Below the pieces are notes generated by a model. That model did not search any database. It saw nothing but the letters and a program-made list of their open reading frames with translations, and was not told where the DNA came from. A program made the position numbers and the translations under genes. From Magnetococcales bacterium (GTDB lineage: Bacteria; Pseudomonadota; Magnetococcia; Magnetococcales; DC0425bin3): 64,000 nucleotides of DNA. The stretch spans positions 4,274 to 68,273 of the forward strand of contig JADGCJ010000007.1 of NCBI GenBank assembly GCA_015229045.1. Reading direction: 5' to 3'. Positions 1 to 8,642 of the stretch are shown here, piece by piece. Each line of letters begins with the position of its first letter. Position 1 is the stretch's first letter.

Positions 1-163
1 TCTCTCCGGAGTCATCCGCCCGGAGGATATCTCCGCCGACAACTCCGTTCTGTCGAGCAAAATTGCCGATGCGCGGATCGAATATTCGGGTGACGGCGAT
101 GTCAATGATCAACAACAACAAAGCTGGTTCCAGAAGTTTATCTCGTCGGTCCACGTCTTTTAG
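1..163 (+). CDS. flgH: FlgH, flagellar L-ring protein (C-terminal end only)
   Basis: The window opens inside an open frame (first full codon at base 2) of 53 codons ending at the TAG at 161-163. The peptide reads [20 protein letters not shown] followed by [11 protein letters not shown] and a short tail. This is the typical FlgH C-terminus, in which a conserved VRPEDI segment is followed by ADA(R/K)I.Y.G.G. FlgH is the outer-membrane lipoprotein that builds the L ring around the flagellar rod. flgI follows 63 bases downstream, the standard flgH-flgI order. The N-terminal lipobox lies outside the window. Confidence 0.88.
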   Translation, partial: LSGVIRPEDISADNSVLSSKIADARIEYSGDGDVNDQQQQSWFQKFISSVHVF

Positions 164-226
164 GGTGGCATCCCGCGCATGCAGCAAGGAACGCACGGGT
201 GGTTTTTGTTGGCAAGGAATGCGTGC

Positions 227-1336
227 ATGAAAAAAAACATGAAGGCAAAAGCCTGCTGGGTTGCCGGGATGGCATGTCTGCTTGCCCTGCCTGGCCCTGA
301 AGCGGAAGCGGCCCGTCTGAAGGATGTGGTCAACATCGAGGGGGTGCGCGACAACCCGCTGACCGGCTTTGGTCTGGTGGTCGGTCTCAACGGCACGGGG
401 GATACCAGCGCCTCGTTCACCACCCAGTCGATGCGCATGATGCTGGAACGGATGGGCATCAGTGTCGATCAGGGGGTCAAGGTGAAGAATGTCGGGGCGG
501 TGATCGTCACGGCGACGCTGCCGCCCTTCTCCCGGCAGGGGAGTACGGTGGATGTCACCCTCTCCTCCCTGGGCGATGCCAAGAGCCTGCAAGGGGGCAC
601 CCTGGTCATGACCCCGCTCAAGGGGGCGGATGGTCGCATCTATGCCGTGGCGCAGGGAGCGGTTTCGGTGGGGGGCTTCGCTGCCCAGGGTGGTGCGCAG
701 ACGGCGCAAAAGAACCATCCGACGGTGGCACGGGTCTCCGGCGGGGCCATCGTCGAGCGTGAAATCGAGTTCAGGCTGAACGGCGAAAATGCTTTGCAAC
801 TGGCCCTGCGCAATCCCGACTTTACCACGGCCAATCGGGTGGTGGGAGCCATCAACAGCCAGATGGGTGATCCTCTGGCCCAGGCCCGTGACTCCGGGAC
901 CGTCGATGTCAAGATTCCCCCGACCTATCTGAAACGGGTGGTGGAGTTTGTCTCCCGGCTGGAAAATCTGCAGGTGGAACCGGATCAGATGGCCCGCATC
1001 GTTGTCAACGAACGCACGGGCACCATTGTCATGGGTGACAATGTGCGGGTCTCCACCGTGGCTCTTTCGCACGGCAGTCTGACGATCCGCATCAATGAAA
1101 ATCCCAAGGTGAGCCAGCCGGCCCCCTTGAGCGGTGGCAAGACGACGGTCACGCCCCAGACCGACGTCAACGTCAAGGAGCAGGAGGCCCATCTGGTGGA
1201 GATGGAGCAGGGGGTGACTTTGGGGGATCTGGTCAAGGGCCTCAATGGCGTCGGTGTCACACCCCGGGATCTGATCGCCATCCTGCAGGCCATCAAGGCT
1301 GCGGGTGCCCTGCAAGCGGAACTGGAGATCATATGA
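227..1336 (+). CDS. flgI: FlgI, flagellar P-ring protein
   Basis: Periplasmic P-ring subunit surrounding the flagellar rod in the peptidoglycan layer. The start is placed at the ATG at 227 because AAGGA (214-218) lies 8 bases upstream; this gives 369 residues, the usual FlgI length. An earlier in-frame ATG at 179 would add 16 residues in front of a normal signal peptide. Residues 1-28 form a Sec signal (basic start, then WVAGMACLLALPG, cleavage near AEA). The mature part opens with the family hallmark ARLKDVVNIEGVRDNPL.GFGLVVGLNGTGD, read here as consecutive short blocks. The C-terminus keeps the conserved TPRDLIAILQAIKAAGAL.AELEII. The stop overlaps the flgJ start by 4 bases (ATGA), indicating translational coupling. 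Confidence 0.97.
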   Translation: MKKNMKAKACWVAGMACLLALPGPEAEAARLKDVVNIEGVRDNPLTGFGLVVGLNGTGDTSASFTTQSMRMMLERMGISVDQGVKVKNVGAVIVTATLPPFSRQGSTVDVTLSSLGDAKSLQGGTLVMTPLKGADGRIYAVAQGAVSVGGFAAQGGAQTAQKNHPTVARVSGGAIVEREIEFRLNGENALQLALRNPDFTTANRVVGAINSQMGDPLAQARDSGTVDVKIPPTYLKRVVEFVSRLENLQVEPDQMARIVVNERTGTIVMGDNVRVSTVALSHGSLTIRINENPKVSQPAPLSGGKTTVTPQTDVNVKEQEAHLVEMEQGVTLGDLVKGLNGVGVTPRDLIAILQAIKAAGALQAELEII

Positions 1337-1785
1337 GCAGCAACATTCCCGTACAGCTTCCGGACAATGCCTACACCAACTCCCTGCCCGCCGGAGAGAG
1401 AAAGCGCCTGAAAGAGGCTGTTGCCGACTTTGAAGCCATTTTTGTACGGCAGATGCTGGGCGCCATGCGCAAGACCATTCCGGACGAAGGCGACAAGGCT
1501 CTGATCAAAAAAGGCAATGGCGAGAAGATTTTTCAGGATATGCTCGATTCCGAGTATGCCGATCGGGTCAGCCGTCGTCCCAATGGATTGGGGCTGAAAG
1601 AGATTCTCTACCAAAAGATGACCGAAGGCAAAAAACCCCTCGGGGTTTCCGGGTCGGCCGGGGTTCCCGGGGCTCCTGGAGCGGTCGGGGTTCCTGGTCA
1701 GGTCGGGAGTCAGGTTGACAAGTTGAAGTCGAACAATGATGCCTTTGATGCTGCCCTGGCTGCCAAAACAAAGTTGGCAAAATAG
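1333..1785 (+). CDS. flgJ: FlgJ-type rod-binding protein, no muramidase domain, collagen-like tail
   Basis: 150 residues. Residues about 20-95 match the rod-binding domain of FlgJ (FEAIFVRQMLGAMRKTIP and a later MLDSEYADR), which acts as scaffold or cap for rod assembly in the periplasm. The C-terminal glucosaminidase domain of enterobacterial FlgJ is absent, as in many alphaproteobacteria; a separate hydrolase must open the peptidoglycan. Residues about 104-130 are a low-complexity Gly-X-Pro/Val stretch (GVPGAPGAVGVPG) that looks collagen-like and is not part of the family domain. It is followed by a short Lys/Ala tail. Translation is coupled to flgI by a 4-base overlap. Confidence 0.92.
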   Translation: MSSNIPVQLPDNAYTNSLPAGERKRLKEAVADFEAIFVRQMLGAMRKTIPDEGDKALIKKGNGEKIFQDMLDSEYADRVSRRPNGLGLKEILYQKMTEGKKPLGVSGSAGVPGAPGAVGVPGQVGSQVDKLKSNNDAFDAALAAKTKLAK

Positions 1786-1842
1786 AGTTGATACCCCGCT
1801 GCCTTCTGGTATGACGGGGGATGGGAAAGGGAGTTTCTCTCG

Positions 1843-2148
1843 ATGAAAATCAAGGGGTTGGGCACAGCCAAGCTGGAAAGGATTTCCGGCAGCCGTGTAG
1901 CGAAGGGAAAAGGACGAGGACGCAGCTCCGCAGCCGGGGGAGCCCGTCAGGATGGTGTGGAGTTTTCCGAAGAGGCCCGGTTGAGTGGTTTGGCCAACGA
2001 GGTCATCAACCAGGCCCCTGAAATCCGCACCGAGTTGGTGGAACCGATCAAGGAGGCCCTGGACGCTGGCGATTACAGCGTTTCGAGCCTGGATGTCGCT
2101 GACCGGATCCTGAGGCAGGTGTTGAAGGAACGCAAAAGATCCTTTTGA
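1843..2148 (+). CDS. flgM: FlgM, anti-sigma-28 factor
   Basis: 101 residues. The N-terminal half is basic and disordered-looking (GKGRGRSSAAGG). The C-terminal half has the FlgM pattern: VEFSEEARLSGLANEV, then a helix ending in IKEALDAGDYSV and DVADRILRQVL. This half binds and blocks the flagellar sigma factor FliA until FlgM is exported through the finished hook. The ATG has a GGGAG purine run 9 bases upstream. Its position between flgJ and flgN is the classical order. The TGA overlaps a TTG of the next frame, but flgN most likely starts 15 bases further on. Confidence 0.93.
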   Translation: MKIKGLGTAKLERISGSRVAKGKGRGRSSAAGGARQDGVEFSEEARLSGLANEVINQAPEIRTELVEPIKEALDAGDYSVSSLDVADRILRQVLKERKRSF

Positions 2149-2162
2149 CGCGGAGGTTGGTC

Positions 2163-2654
2163 ATGAAACCCGACGTGGCGCCGCTGCGTGACGTACTGGA
2201 CGGGCTCATCCTGCATTTTGACCGATTGCAGGCCATGTTGCAGACGGAACGGGAACTGATCCGCAAGCGCGAGGCGGACAAGATTTATAAACTCTCCGAA
2301 GAAGTTGGCACACTACTGGCTTCGATCCGAGAGATGGATGAACGGCGTCAGGAGGTTATTCAGGGCATGGCCGGAGCTTTGGGTGTTGCATCGGAAGGAC
2401 TCGACCTGACCACCCTGGATCGCGAATTGGGCGGCAAATCGGGTTTGCTCCCCCTGCGCGACCGCCTGCGAGAGGCCATTTATGTGGCTGACCAGACCAA
2501 CAAGGAAAATCAGGCTGCTTTCAAAGGAGTGCTGAATGCCATGGAAGCCATTTTGAAGGCGATGGGGGAGGGGAATCGGGCGATTTTTTACAATCGCATT
2601 GGTGGTCGGCAAACAACGGGAAGCTTTCAAAGCCGTTTTTCCAAGCAGCTTTGA
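2163..2654 (+). CDS. flgN: FlgN-family flagellar export chaperone
   Basis: 163 residues. The ATG at 2163 is preceded by a clean GGAGG (2152-2156) at 6 bases, better than the TTG at 2145. The protein is largely alpha-helical and heptad-like (LQTERELIRKREADKIYKL and later RDRLREAIYVADQTNKENQ). It ends with a polar tail (GGRQTTGSFQSRFSKQL), typical of FlgN, the cytosolic chaperone for hook-filament junction proteins FlgK and FlgL. FlgN sequences diverge strongly, so the assignment rests partly on its place after flgM and the family-like helical pattern. Confidence 0.85.
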   Translation: MKPDVAPLRDVLDGLILHFDRLQAMLQTERELIRKREADKIYKLSEEVGTLLASIREMDERRQEVIQGMAGALGVASEGLDLTTLDRELGGKSGLLPLRDRLREAIYVADQTNKENQAAFKGVLNAMEAILKAMGEGNRAIFYNRIGGRQTTGSFQSRFSKQL

Positions 2655-2768
2655 CATCCATAAACGGGAATCCCTCGGCAAGAGGGGCCCGAGCGTGATT
2701 CATACCGGCTTCCTGCCTGATTTTCATGGCCGGAGCCTCCAGACACAGAAACGTTGGGAGTATGGGAA

Positions 2769-3002
2769 ATGCTTATCTTGACACGGAGAGTCGGAGAGAG
2801 TCTCAACATCGGTGACGAGATCAAAATCACCCTCCTGGGAATCAAGGGCAATCAGGTGCGTATCGGCATCGATGCTCCGCGCCATGTCGAGGTCCATCGC
2901 GAGGAGATCTACGACAAGATCAAGCGGGAAACCCGCAAGGCCAATCGAAAGATGTCCGACGAGGTTCTCGAACAGGCCTCGCGCATTCTCTCCCAAAAAT
3001 AA
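2769..3002 (+). CDS. csrA: CsrA, carbon storage regulator / RNA-binding translational repressor
   Basis: 77 residues starting [18 protein letters not shown], the nearly invariant CsrA N-terminus. The RNA-binding residues are present (LTRR near the start and R in [19 protein letters not shown]). CsrA dimers bind GGA motifs in mRNA leaders. In many flagellated bacteria csrA is adjacent to flagellar genes and controls flagellin translation. The ATG at 2769 lies 8 bases after GGGAG; an upstream in-frame TTG at 2754 would add a non-family pentapeptide. The C-terminal extension after the RREEIY region is slightly longer than E. coli CsrA. It is the last gene before a strong terminator. Confidence 0.97.
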   Translation: MLILTRRVGESLNIGDEIKITLLGIKGNQVRIGIDAPRHVEVHREEIYDKIKRETRKANRKMSDEVLEQASRILSQK

Positions 3003-3070
3003 CCCCGACGGGGACTGACACAATCCAGGTGCGCCTTTCTCGACCTGGATTGTGCCCTGTGGGGGTTTTT
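3001..3070 (+). terminator. Rho-independent terminator of the flagellar operon
   Basis: A perfect 12-bp inverted repeat, CACAATCCAGGT (3019-3030) and ACCTGGATTGTG (3043-3054), with a 12-base loop, is enclosed by a second pairing AACCCC (3001-3006)/GGGGTT (3062-3067) and ends in a T run (3066-3070). It begins at the csrA stop codon and separates the flagellar operon from the carbohydrate genes. Confidence 0.8.
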
Positions 3071-3084
3071 GTTGGCCATAATAG

Positions 3085-3113
3085 TTGACAGAATAGATAG
3101 GATATTACATCAT
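3085..3113 (+). promoter_or_regulatory. Possible sigma-70 promoter for the radical SAM gene
   Basis: A consensus -35 box TTGACA (3085-3090) is followed after 17 bases by CATCAT (3108-3113), a weak -10 box. It lies just after the csrA terminator and 67 bases before the proposed ATG at 3180, where a promoter is needed. The -10 match is poor, so this is tentative. Confidence 0.3.
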
Positions 3114-3179
3114 GGCGCAAGATTGAAACGGGGCAGACTCTCCGAGTCACGAAGGTGCAAAAGACGCAAGGAGATGGTC

Positions 3180-4040
3180 ATGCTGTACAGAATCAAGTGG
3201 ATATTACGCTCCTGGCAATGGCCCCTGCGCATATACCGGCGGCTGAAACGGGTTCAAAAAGAGAACAAACTGCTGGCGCGGATCTGGCTTTGGTTGCGCT
3301 GGTGGAGCCATTTTCGCCATAACCCCCTGGACGTGGTGGAAATCGAGACGGATGCCCGTTGCAATCGATCCTGCTCCTACTGTCCGGTTGCCAAACATAA
3401 ACGGGAAGGGCAGATGCCCGAGTCCCTGTTTTATGCCATCGTTGACCAGTTGCAGCAGATGAATTTTTCCGGGCGATTCTCGTTTCACTTTTACAACGAA
3501 CCCTTGCTGGATCCCCGCCTGGATACGTTCATTCGTTATACCCGTGATCGTCTTGCCAAGGCCACTCTGGTCCTGGTGACCAATGGCGACCATCTGAGCC
3601 GGGAGCGGTTCGATCAATTGCTGGCAGCCGGTATCGATCTGGTCAGCGTCTCCCTGCATGATAAGAAAATAGCCAAAACTTCCAATGCCTTGCGCGGTTC
3701 TCTGAATGAACGTTTCCAGGCCAAGATACTCATCACGCCCACCTATGAGCCACAGACTCCTCTGTCCAATCGTGGGGGGTTGGTGGATTTGCAGAAACAT
3801 CAACACGAAGCTGTCCATAACTGGCCCAATGGGGGTTGTACCAGCGTCAGTTCTCTGGTGATCAACTACCAGGGCAAGGTTGCTCTTTGTTGCGATGACT
3901 TTTTTGCCCGTTTTGGACACGGCGACCTCAACGAGACCCCTCTGCGTACCGTTTGGGAAGACTCCAGGGAGAAACGGCGTCGCATCTATTTTGCCAACTA
4001 TGAGTTGCCCATTTGCCAGACATGTTCCAGTGGTCGGTGA
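3180..4040 (+). CDS. Radical SAM/SPASM-domain protein
   Basis: 286 residues from the ATG at 3180, 6 bases after AAGGAG; an open frame extends upstream to 3069 but lacks family sequence. The N-terminal 45 residues are basic and Trp-rich (WQWPLRIYRRLKR). The radical SAM cluster motif CNRSCSYC (CX3CX2C) binds the 4Fe-4S cluster that cleaves S-adenosylmethionine. The C-terminal part has a SPASM-type cysteine set (GGCTSV, VALCCDDF, LPICQTC) for an auxiliary cluster. The substrate is unknown. Proteins of this shape occur in sugar and lipid modification clusters, and the acyltransferase, glycosyltransferase and methyltransferase nearby suggest an envelope carbohydrate role (inference). Confidence 0.88.
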   Translation: MLYRIKWILRSWQWPLRIYRRLKRVQKENKLLARIWLWLRWWSHFRHNPLDVVEIETDARCNRSCSYCPVAKHKREGQMPESLFYAIVDQLQQMNFSGRFSFHFYNEPLLDPRLDTFIRYTRDRLAKATLVLVTNGDHLSRERFDQLLAAGIDLVSVSLHDKKIAKTSNALRGSLNERFQAKILITPTYEPQTPLSNRGGLVDLQKHQHEAVHNWPNGGCTSVSSLVINYQGKVALCCDDFFARFGHGDLNETPLRTVWEDSREKRRRIYFANYELPICQTCSSGR

Positions 4041-4086
4041 TGGAGCTTCCCCTTCCTGTTGGTCTCTGCAAAATGGCTGTGTCGGC

Positions 4087-5178
4087 ATGAGTGGAAACAG
4101 AGTCGAGAATCTGGATTTGTTGCGGGCTTCGGCCGTGACGATGGTGGTGTTTTACCACGTTTTCAGTCTGGAGAAGCCCTTTGTCACAGTCGATTTTTTA
4201 TACCTTGTCAGGACATGGTGGTCCAGCGCCGATCTGTTTTTCGTGCTGAGTGGTTTTCTCATCGGCAATCTGTATTGGAAAGAGCATATCAAGCTGGGTG
4301 TCGTCAGGAAGAAGACCTTTTGGCAGCGTCGCTGGTTGAGAACGATCCCGCCCTACCTGGTTGCCATGCACCTGGCCTATCTTGCCAAGAGCATGTTTGG
4401 CACCGAGCCTGTTGTCTATAATTGGAAATACCTGTTTTTTTTGCAAAATTACACAAATTTCCCCTATTTCTCCCTGAGCTGGACTCTCTGCATAGAGGAG
4501 CAGTTCTATATCTTTCTTCCCCTGGCGCTTCCCTTGTTGATCAGGATCAAACACAAGAACCTTGTCTTTTTTCTTGCTTTCATAACGCCGATCATGTTTC
4601 GCATGGCGTTGCCGACATACATATTCAGTACGGGAGAGCAGTTTTATTTCAACACCCATACCCACTCCGAGAGTCTGGTCGTGGGTGTCTGGGTTGCGTA
4701 TCTTCTCAATTTTCAGCCGGACTGGTTGCAAAGGATCGGGCAAGCATCCAGGTATCTGGCGCCTGTTTTTCTTGTTGTCATTCTGGGTTGGAACCTGATG
4801 TTTCCCATGAACTTCAAGTTTCTGACGATTTACATGTTTACATTTCTGTCCGTTGGCTATGGCATGATTCTGGTTTATGCCGTGACCCAACCGGCCCTAT
4901 GTATCGCCAGGTGGCAGCCAGTCAAACATGTGGCTGTCATTTCCTACAGCATCTATCTGACCCATGCCCTGACGATCCACGTTTATTCGGCCTTGTACAG
5001 TCGTTTTTTACAGGGATGGCCGACCTGGATTCTGGCCCTGCTGGTGTTTGGCATGGTTTACGGGGCTGGTCTGGTCTTTGCAAAATTGATCGAACAGCCG
5101 GCGATTGCCCTGCGTGACAGACTTGTTGCGTCACCAACAGCGGTCTGGATCCCAGAGGCTGCCCAAAAGATATCCTGA
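4087..5178 (+). CDS. Acyltransferase 3 family membrane protein
   Basis: 363 residues from the ATG at 4087 (MSGNRVENLDLLRASAVTMV). The family signature is at the N-terminus: an Arg in LDLLRA followed about 10 residues later by the catalytic His (VVFYHV), then DLFFVLSGFLI. About ten hydrophobic segments follow, and it ends in a short soluble tail. Such integral inner-membrane enzymes O-acylate surface sugars (LPS O-antigen, exopolysaccharide, Nod-factor type substrates). No good Shine-Dalgarno precedes 4087; the frame is open further upstream, but that part overlaps the previous gene. The gene is visibly AT-richer than its neighbours (runs of T in 4430-4560), compatible with horizontal acquisition of this glycan locus. 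Confidence 0.92.
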   Translation: MSGNRVENLDLLRASAVTMVVFYHVFSLEKPFVTVDFLYLVRTWWSSADLFFVLSGFLIGNLYWKEHIKLGVVRKKTFWQRRWLRTIPPYLVAMHLAYLAKSMFGTEPVVYNWKYLFFLQNYTNFPYFSLSWTLCIEEQFYIFLPLALPLLIRIKHKNLVFFLAFITPIMFRMALPTYIFSTGEQFYFNTHTHSESLVVGVWVAYLLNFQPDWLQRIGQASRYLAPVFLVVILGWNLMFPMNFKFLTIYMFTFLSVGYGMILVYAVTQPALCIARWQPVKHVAVISYSIYLTHALTIHVYSALYSRFLQGWPTWILALLVFGMVYGAGLVFAKLIEQPAIALRDRLVASPTAVWIPEAAQKIS

Positions 5179-5214
5179 TAAACCGAATCCATTCTGAGAT
5201 GCGTAGTTTTTCAA

Positions 5215-5347
5215 CTATTGAAAGACTGGGATGGTCCAGGAAGGGCTGTGCCCTTCCTGGTGGGGTTCGGGGCGAAGCCCTGACAAAGGCTTTCATGTCC
5301 AGGCCTTTCTTGAAGGGGTACCTGGGCAGTTACCTGGTTTTTTTCTA
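5215..5347 (+). repeat. Interspersed hairpin repeat, family A copy 1 (long-tail form)
   Basis: Begins CTATTGAAAGACTGGGATGG, contains GGTCCAGG, a perfect hairpin AGGAAGGGCTGTGCCCTTCCT-like segment (5239-5260), GGGGTTCGGGGCGAAGCCC, and a tail TTTCATGTCCAGGCCTTTCT ending near GGGCAGTTACCTGG. Related copies lie at 8635, 25310 (inverted), 50950 and 57653 (inverted). The tail after TTTCATG is shared almost base for base with the copy at 25310-25487 only. It fills the gap between two convergent genes, about 36 bases after the acyltransferase stop. Confidence 0.85.
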
Positions 5348-5353
5348 TATAAA

Positions 5354-6445
5354 TCAAATTTTTTGACAGCTTCGGGCAAGTTGTTGCAATGCGGCTTCGA
5401 CGACCTCGGTCACCGTGACTGAGGTCATGCAGAGGTGGTCAGGCTGAGGGCAGATCGAACGACCACAACCGCCACAGGGAACCGATTTGCGGATGACATG
5501 ATGCCCCTGTCCAAGAGGATGCCAACGCCCTGGATTGTCCCGATCGGAAAAGATGGCGACACAAGGAACACCAACAGCCGATGCCAGATGCATCGGGCCA
5601 CTGTCCGGACCAACGAATAAACGACAGTGGGAGAGAATGGCGGCTGTCAGTCGGGGGCTGAAAATTCCGGATGCACCAACCCCATCTTTCCAGGCATGCA
5701 AGAGCTGTTCTTGCAGGAGGATGTCCTTTGTGCCACCCACCACGATCAGCTCGCACGCCCCCCGCTGGACAAGAGCAGTGCCCAGTGCCGCATAATTATC
5801 CAACGACCATTGATTGGCAGGCTGCTTGACACCCGGAGCGATGGCCACGAGAGGCCGGTCCGGGTGCTTTCTCTTGGGCAGCAACCAGGTACCTGCCTGC
5901 TGCAACTCCTTTTCGGTCAGTTCAAGATCGGGTTGGGGCAGAGGATCGGTGATGGCCCTTCCGGTATCCAGGCCGCTGGCCGTCAGGCGTTCCAACAAGA
6001 AACCGGCTTCGGAAGGAACAACAGATGGCTTTCCGTCTTGATCTCTGGGATAGATGAACTGACGCGAAAAAGGGAGAAAACCAATGAAGAGCGGAATATG
6101 GCACAAGGAAAAAAACAGATGATCGCGCAATAGAGCTGTTTTGGCTCTTTGTCCAGGCGCCAGATTGATAACGACGGAAAATTTCTGTTTGCGAATTTCT
6201 CGGATGAGATACAATAAGGATATATAAAAAAACAGACTGCGTTTCCCTGAAGGATACGTCAGAAATCGGTCGACATAGGGAGTTCCATGAAGCAGATTCT
6301 TGGTTGAAACCTCACTCCCGGGCGATTTGTCTTCCAACAAGGTGATCTGGCACTCCGGACCATAATGGTTGCGGATCCATCGCAAGGCGGGCAGGGCCAC
6401 GACAGTATCGCCAAGAGACCCAATACGAAATACGAGTATCTTCAT
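5354..6445 (-). CDS. Glycosyltransferase family 9 (heptosyltransferase-like)
   Basis: 363 residues from the ATG at 6445. The N-terminus MKILVFRIGSLGDTVVALPA is the GT9 signature (G-D-x-V-ALP). The C-terminal Rossmann half carries VAIAPGVKQPANQWS and LFVGPDSGPMHLASAVGVPCVAIF, the ADP-heptose binding region. A cysteine cluster at the end (CGGCGRSICPQPDHLC) is common in heptosyltransferase homologues. The enzyme transfers a heptose or similar sugar to the LPS core on the cytoplasmic face. It follows the methyltransferase by 17 bases on the same strand. The exact sugar cannot be read from sequence, and the Shine-Dalgarno is weak. Confidence 0.92.
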   Translation of the reverse strand: MKILVFRIGSLGDTVVALPALRWIRNHYGPECQITLLEDKSPGSEVSTKNLLHGTPYVDRFLTYPSGKRSLFFYISLLYLIREIRKQKFSVVINLAPGQRAKTALLRDHLFFSLCHIPLFIGFLPFSRQFIYPRDQDGKPSVVPSEAGFLLERLTASGLDTGRAITDPLPQPDLELTEKELQQAGTWLLPKRKHPDRPLVAIAPGVKQPANQWSLDNYAALGTALVQRGACELIVVGGTKDILLQEQLLHAWKDGVGASGIFSPRLTAAILSHCRLFVGPDSGPMHLASAVGVPCVAIFSDRDNPGRWHPLGQGHHVIRKSVPCGGCGRSICPQPDHLCMTSVTVTEVVEAALQQLARSCQKI

Positions 6446-6462
6446 GATGTGACTGTTCAATG

Positions 6463-7251
6463 TCAATTCTGCGGACGGCGCCGCCTCCACCAGGTGCAGA
6501 GTATGTCGGTAAAGCCTATTTTGGCCAACGAGAATTTTATCATGTCTTTCCACCAGACCCCTTGGGGATGGCTGAAATGGAACTTTCCCTCGTGCTCAAG
6601 CAGGGAGAAGCCCTGTGACTCCATGAGAAAACGCAACGTTCCCAAATGAAAATAGTTGACGTGGTGCGGGTGATAGTAGTGCCAGCGCTCTTTCTTGAAG
6701 CGCGCATGATGGCCTGCAAGATTGGGAACCTCGATCGCAACAACACCTTCAGGCGACAGGACGCGCGACAGCTCCCCGACCACCCGACGTGGGCGGGGAA
6801 TGTGTTCCAGGACATGGAACAGGGTGATGGCGTCGTAGGTGCCATCCGGGGTGTTTTCAAGGAATTGCATGATCTCCGCCTGGTGCCAGGTGACCATGGG
6901 ATAATGGGCCTGTAAAAAAGTCACCGCTTTCTGGCTCTCCTCAACCGCATCGACGTGAAAACCGGCCTGGGCCATGGCCAGGGCCGTTTCTCCCATGCCG
7001 GCCCCAAGTTCCAGGGCACGACCGGAACGTCGATGGCGACGGACTCCCGCCACGCGATGTTGCAAAAAAGGTCGCTGCCAATCAACACTGGGTTGGACCA
7101 GATCGGCATAATAATCCTCCTCGACGTAGGGAGATTGCCAAAGGTCAAGGTCGATACCCAGAAACCCACAGCTCCGGCAGGACTGCAGTGGCAGGTTGGC
7201 CAGCATTTTGGGTGGCGAAAGATCTTGATCACAAAGGGGGCATTGCCTCAT
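6463..7251 (-). CDS. Class I SAM-dependent methyltransferase with N-terminal zinc ribbon
   Basis: 262 residues. The N-terminus has two CxxC-type pairs (RQCPLCDQ and LQSCRSCGF), a small zinc ribbon. The methyltransferase_11/23 core follows: motif I ALELGAGMGETALAMA, acidic motif VDAVEE, and FHVLEHIPRPRRVVGELSRVL with EGVVAIEVPN. Proteins with this architecture methylate sugars or lipid-linked intermediates in surface polysaccharide loci. The ATG at 7251 is the first in-frame start before the cysteines. It is divergent from the esterase gene, with about 230 bases between them in which no clear motif was found. Confidence 0.9.
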   Translation of the reverse strand: MRQCPLCDQDLSPPKMLANLPLQSCRSCGFLGIDLDLWQSPYVEEDYYADLVQPSVDWQRPFLQHRVAGVRRHRRSGRALELGAGMGETALAMAQAGFHVDAVEESQKAVTFLQAHYPMVTWHQAEIMQFLENTPDGTYDAITLFHVLEHIPRPRRVVGELSRVLSPEGVVAIEVPNLAGHHARFKKERWHYYHPHHVNYFHLGTLRFLMESQGFSLLEHEGKFHFSHPQGVWWKDMIKFSLAKIGFTDILCTWWRRRRPQN

Positions 7252-7484
7252 GCAACCTTCCCGGAACGACTGCAGTCAAGACAAATGATTGACAGGAAAG
7301 GAGTTTTCTTGTACCCTGCCGGGCGATTCCGGATCATGGAAAGCAACGGCATCGATATTGAAAACGCACTGTATGCGATCGTCGACTTATGTGGCATGCT
7401 AGGCCATGGCGCTTGGCGGGGTCAACGACAATCATGCCGCCAGAGACACGACACCCCGATCGGATTGACATCCATTTGCGGTCG

Positions 7485-8642
7485 ATGACAACGCAACAGC
7501 CATTGATACCATTACGGAGGCGAATCCAGGCACGGATCCGATCGATGCGCACGGGGGCCATCCTCTTCGCGTTTGGTGTGGTCGTATGGCTGGATGCCGT
7601 CTGGATGGGGCGCAATCCCTCCGATTTCCTGGACGCGTCGTTGCTCTCTTTCCGTATTCACTCCGTCGCCGTTCCGCAACCTGGACAAATTTTTCAACGT
7701 TCGCTCTCTTCCGGCAGCCCCGTGCCTGTGCAGGGTCGGGTGGGATGGATGGGCAAGAGGGTCGAAGCGGCGCACGTCGGCCCGGGACAGGAGGTGATCA
7801 GGGAAGAGGATTGGCATCTCTTGGCCGAGAGGTCACCCGGATTGGCCTTCGAGGGTTTTGTCACCCTGCAACCCGGCTGGAACAAGCTCTATCTCAGGAG
7901 CCGGAAGATCAGGGGGTATCGATATCATGGTTCCATCGACGTCGGTGTCGGGGAACTCTTCATCGTCGCTGGTCAATCCAACGCTTCGGGCAACAGTGGT
8001 ACATTGTTTCTGACCTGGGGCCATGACGTCCGCATGGCCTACCTGGAAAAGGAGGGTCTGCGATGGAAAAATTCCGGTGATGATCCCTCGGTCCGGAGTG
8101 GTGGCGGTTCGGCCTGGCCCCTGGTGGGGCGCATGCTGGCAGCCAGGACAGGCGTTCCGGTGGGGATCATCAACGTGGCTGTACCCGGAACCGACATTGA
8201 GGCGTGGCAGCCCGGGACGCCCTGTTTTTCCGGGCTGGAGAGGGCGATTCGTTCCGTCGGACCACGAGGGGTTCGGGCCATCTTGTGGCAACAGGGAGAG
8301 AGTGATGCTCATCGGTCATCCGAGGAGTATGTGCAGCACTTGGCAACGATCATCACCCAGGCTCGGAAGCTTTCGCAGCCACCGATCCCCTGGATGGTGG
8401 CGCAGGCCAGTTGGCTGTACGGGGAAACCTCCTCTGCCGTGCGCCAGGCCCAGCAGAAAGTCTGGACCTCCGGTCTGGCCCTCGAAGGGCCTGATATGGA
8501 TCGGCTGGGATCCTCTTTGCGCTTGTCGGACAACGCCCACTTCAACGAAGCCGGAACCAGGATTCAGGCGCAGTCATGGGTTGACCACATTTGCCGCTGG
8601 CTGGTCAAGTGCGCACCGGAAGCGCAGCAAAAAAATTATTGA
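7485..8642 (+). CDS. SGNH hydrolase, sialate O-acetylesterase-like (CE6), membrane-anchored
   Basis: 385 residues from the ATG at 7485; starts at 7434 or 7545 are also possible because none has a strong Shine-Dalgarno. A basic segment followed by AILFAFGVVVWLDAV predicts a signal anchor. The catalytic blocks of the SASA/CE6 family are present: nucleophile block VAGQSNASG, WQQGESDA in the middle, and DNAHFNEAG carrying the catalytic Asp-His region. The likely reaction is removal of O-acetyl groups from a surface or periplasmic glycan, complementary to the acyltransferase nearby (inference). Its last codons and stop (AATTATTGA) lie inside repeat family A copy 2, so the C-terminus may have been reset by the repeat insertion. 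Confidence 0.85.
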   Translation: MTTQQPLIPLRRRIQARIRSMRTGAILFAFGVVVWLDAVWMGRNPSDFLDASLLSFRIHSVAVPQPGQIFQRSLSSGSPVPVQGRVGWMGKRVEAAHVGPGQEVIREEDWHLLAERSPGLAFEGFVTLQPGWNKLYLRSRKIRGYRYHGSIDVGVGELFIVAGQSNASGNSGTLFLTWGHDVRMAYLEKEGLRWKNSGDDPSVRSGGGSAWPLVGRMLAARTGVPVGIINVAVPGTDIEAWQPGTPCFSGLERAIRSVGPRGVRAILWQQGESDAHRSSEEYVQHLATIITQARKLSQPPIPWMVAQASWLYGETSSAVRQAQQKVWTSGLALEGPDMDRLGSSLRLSDNAHFNEAGTRIQAQSWVDHICRWLVKCAPEAQQKNY

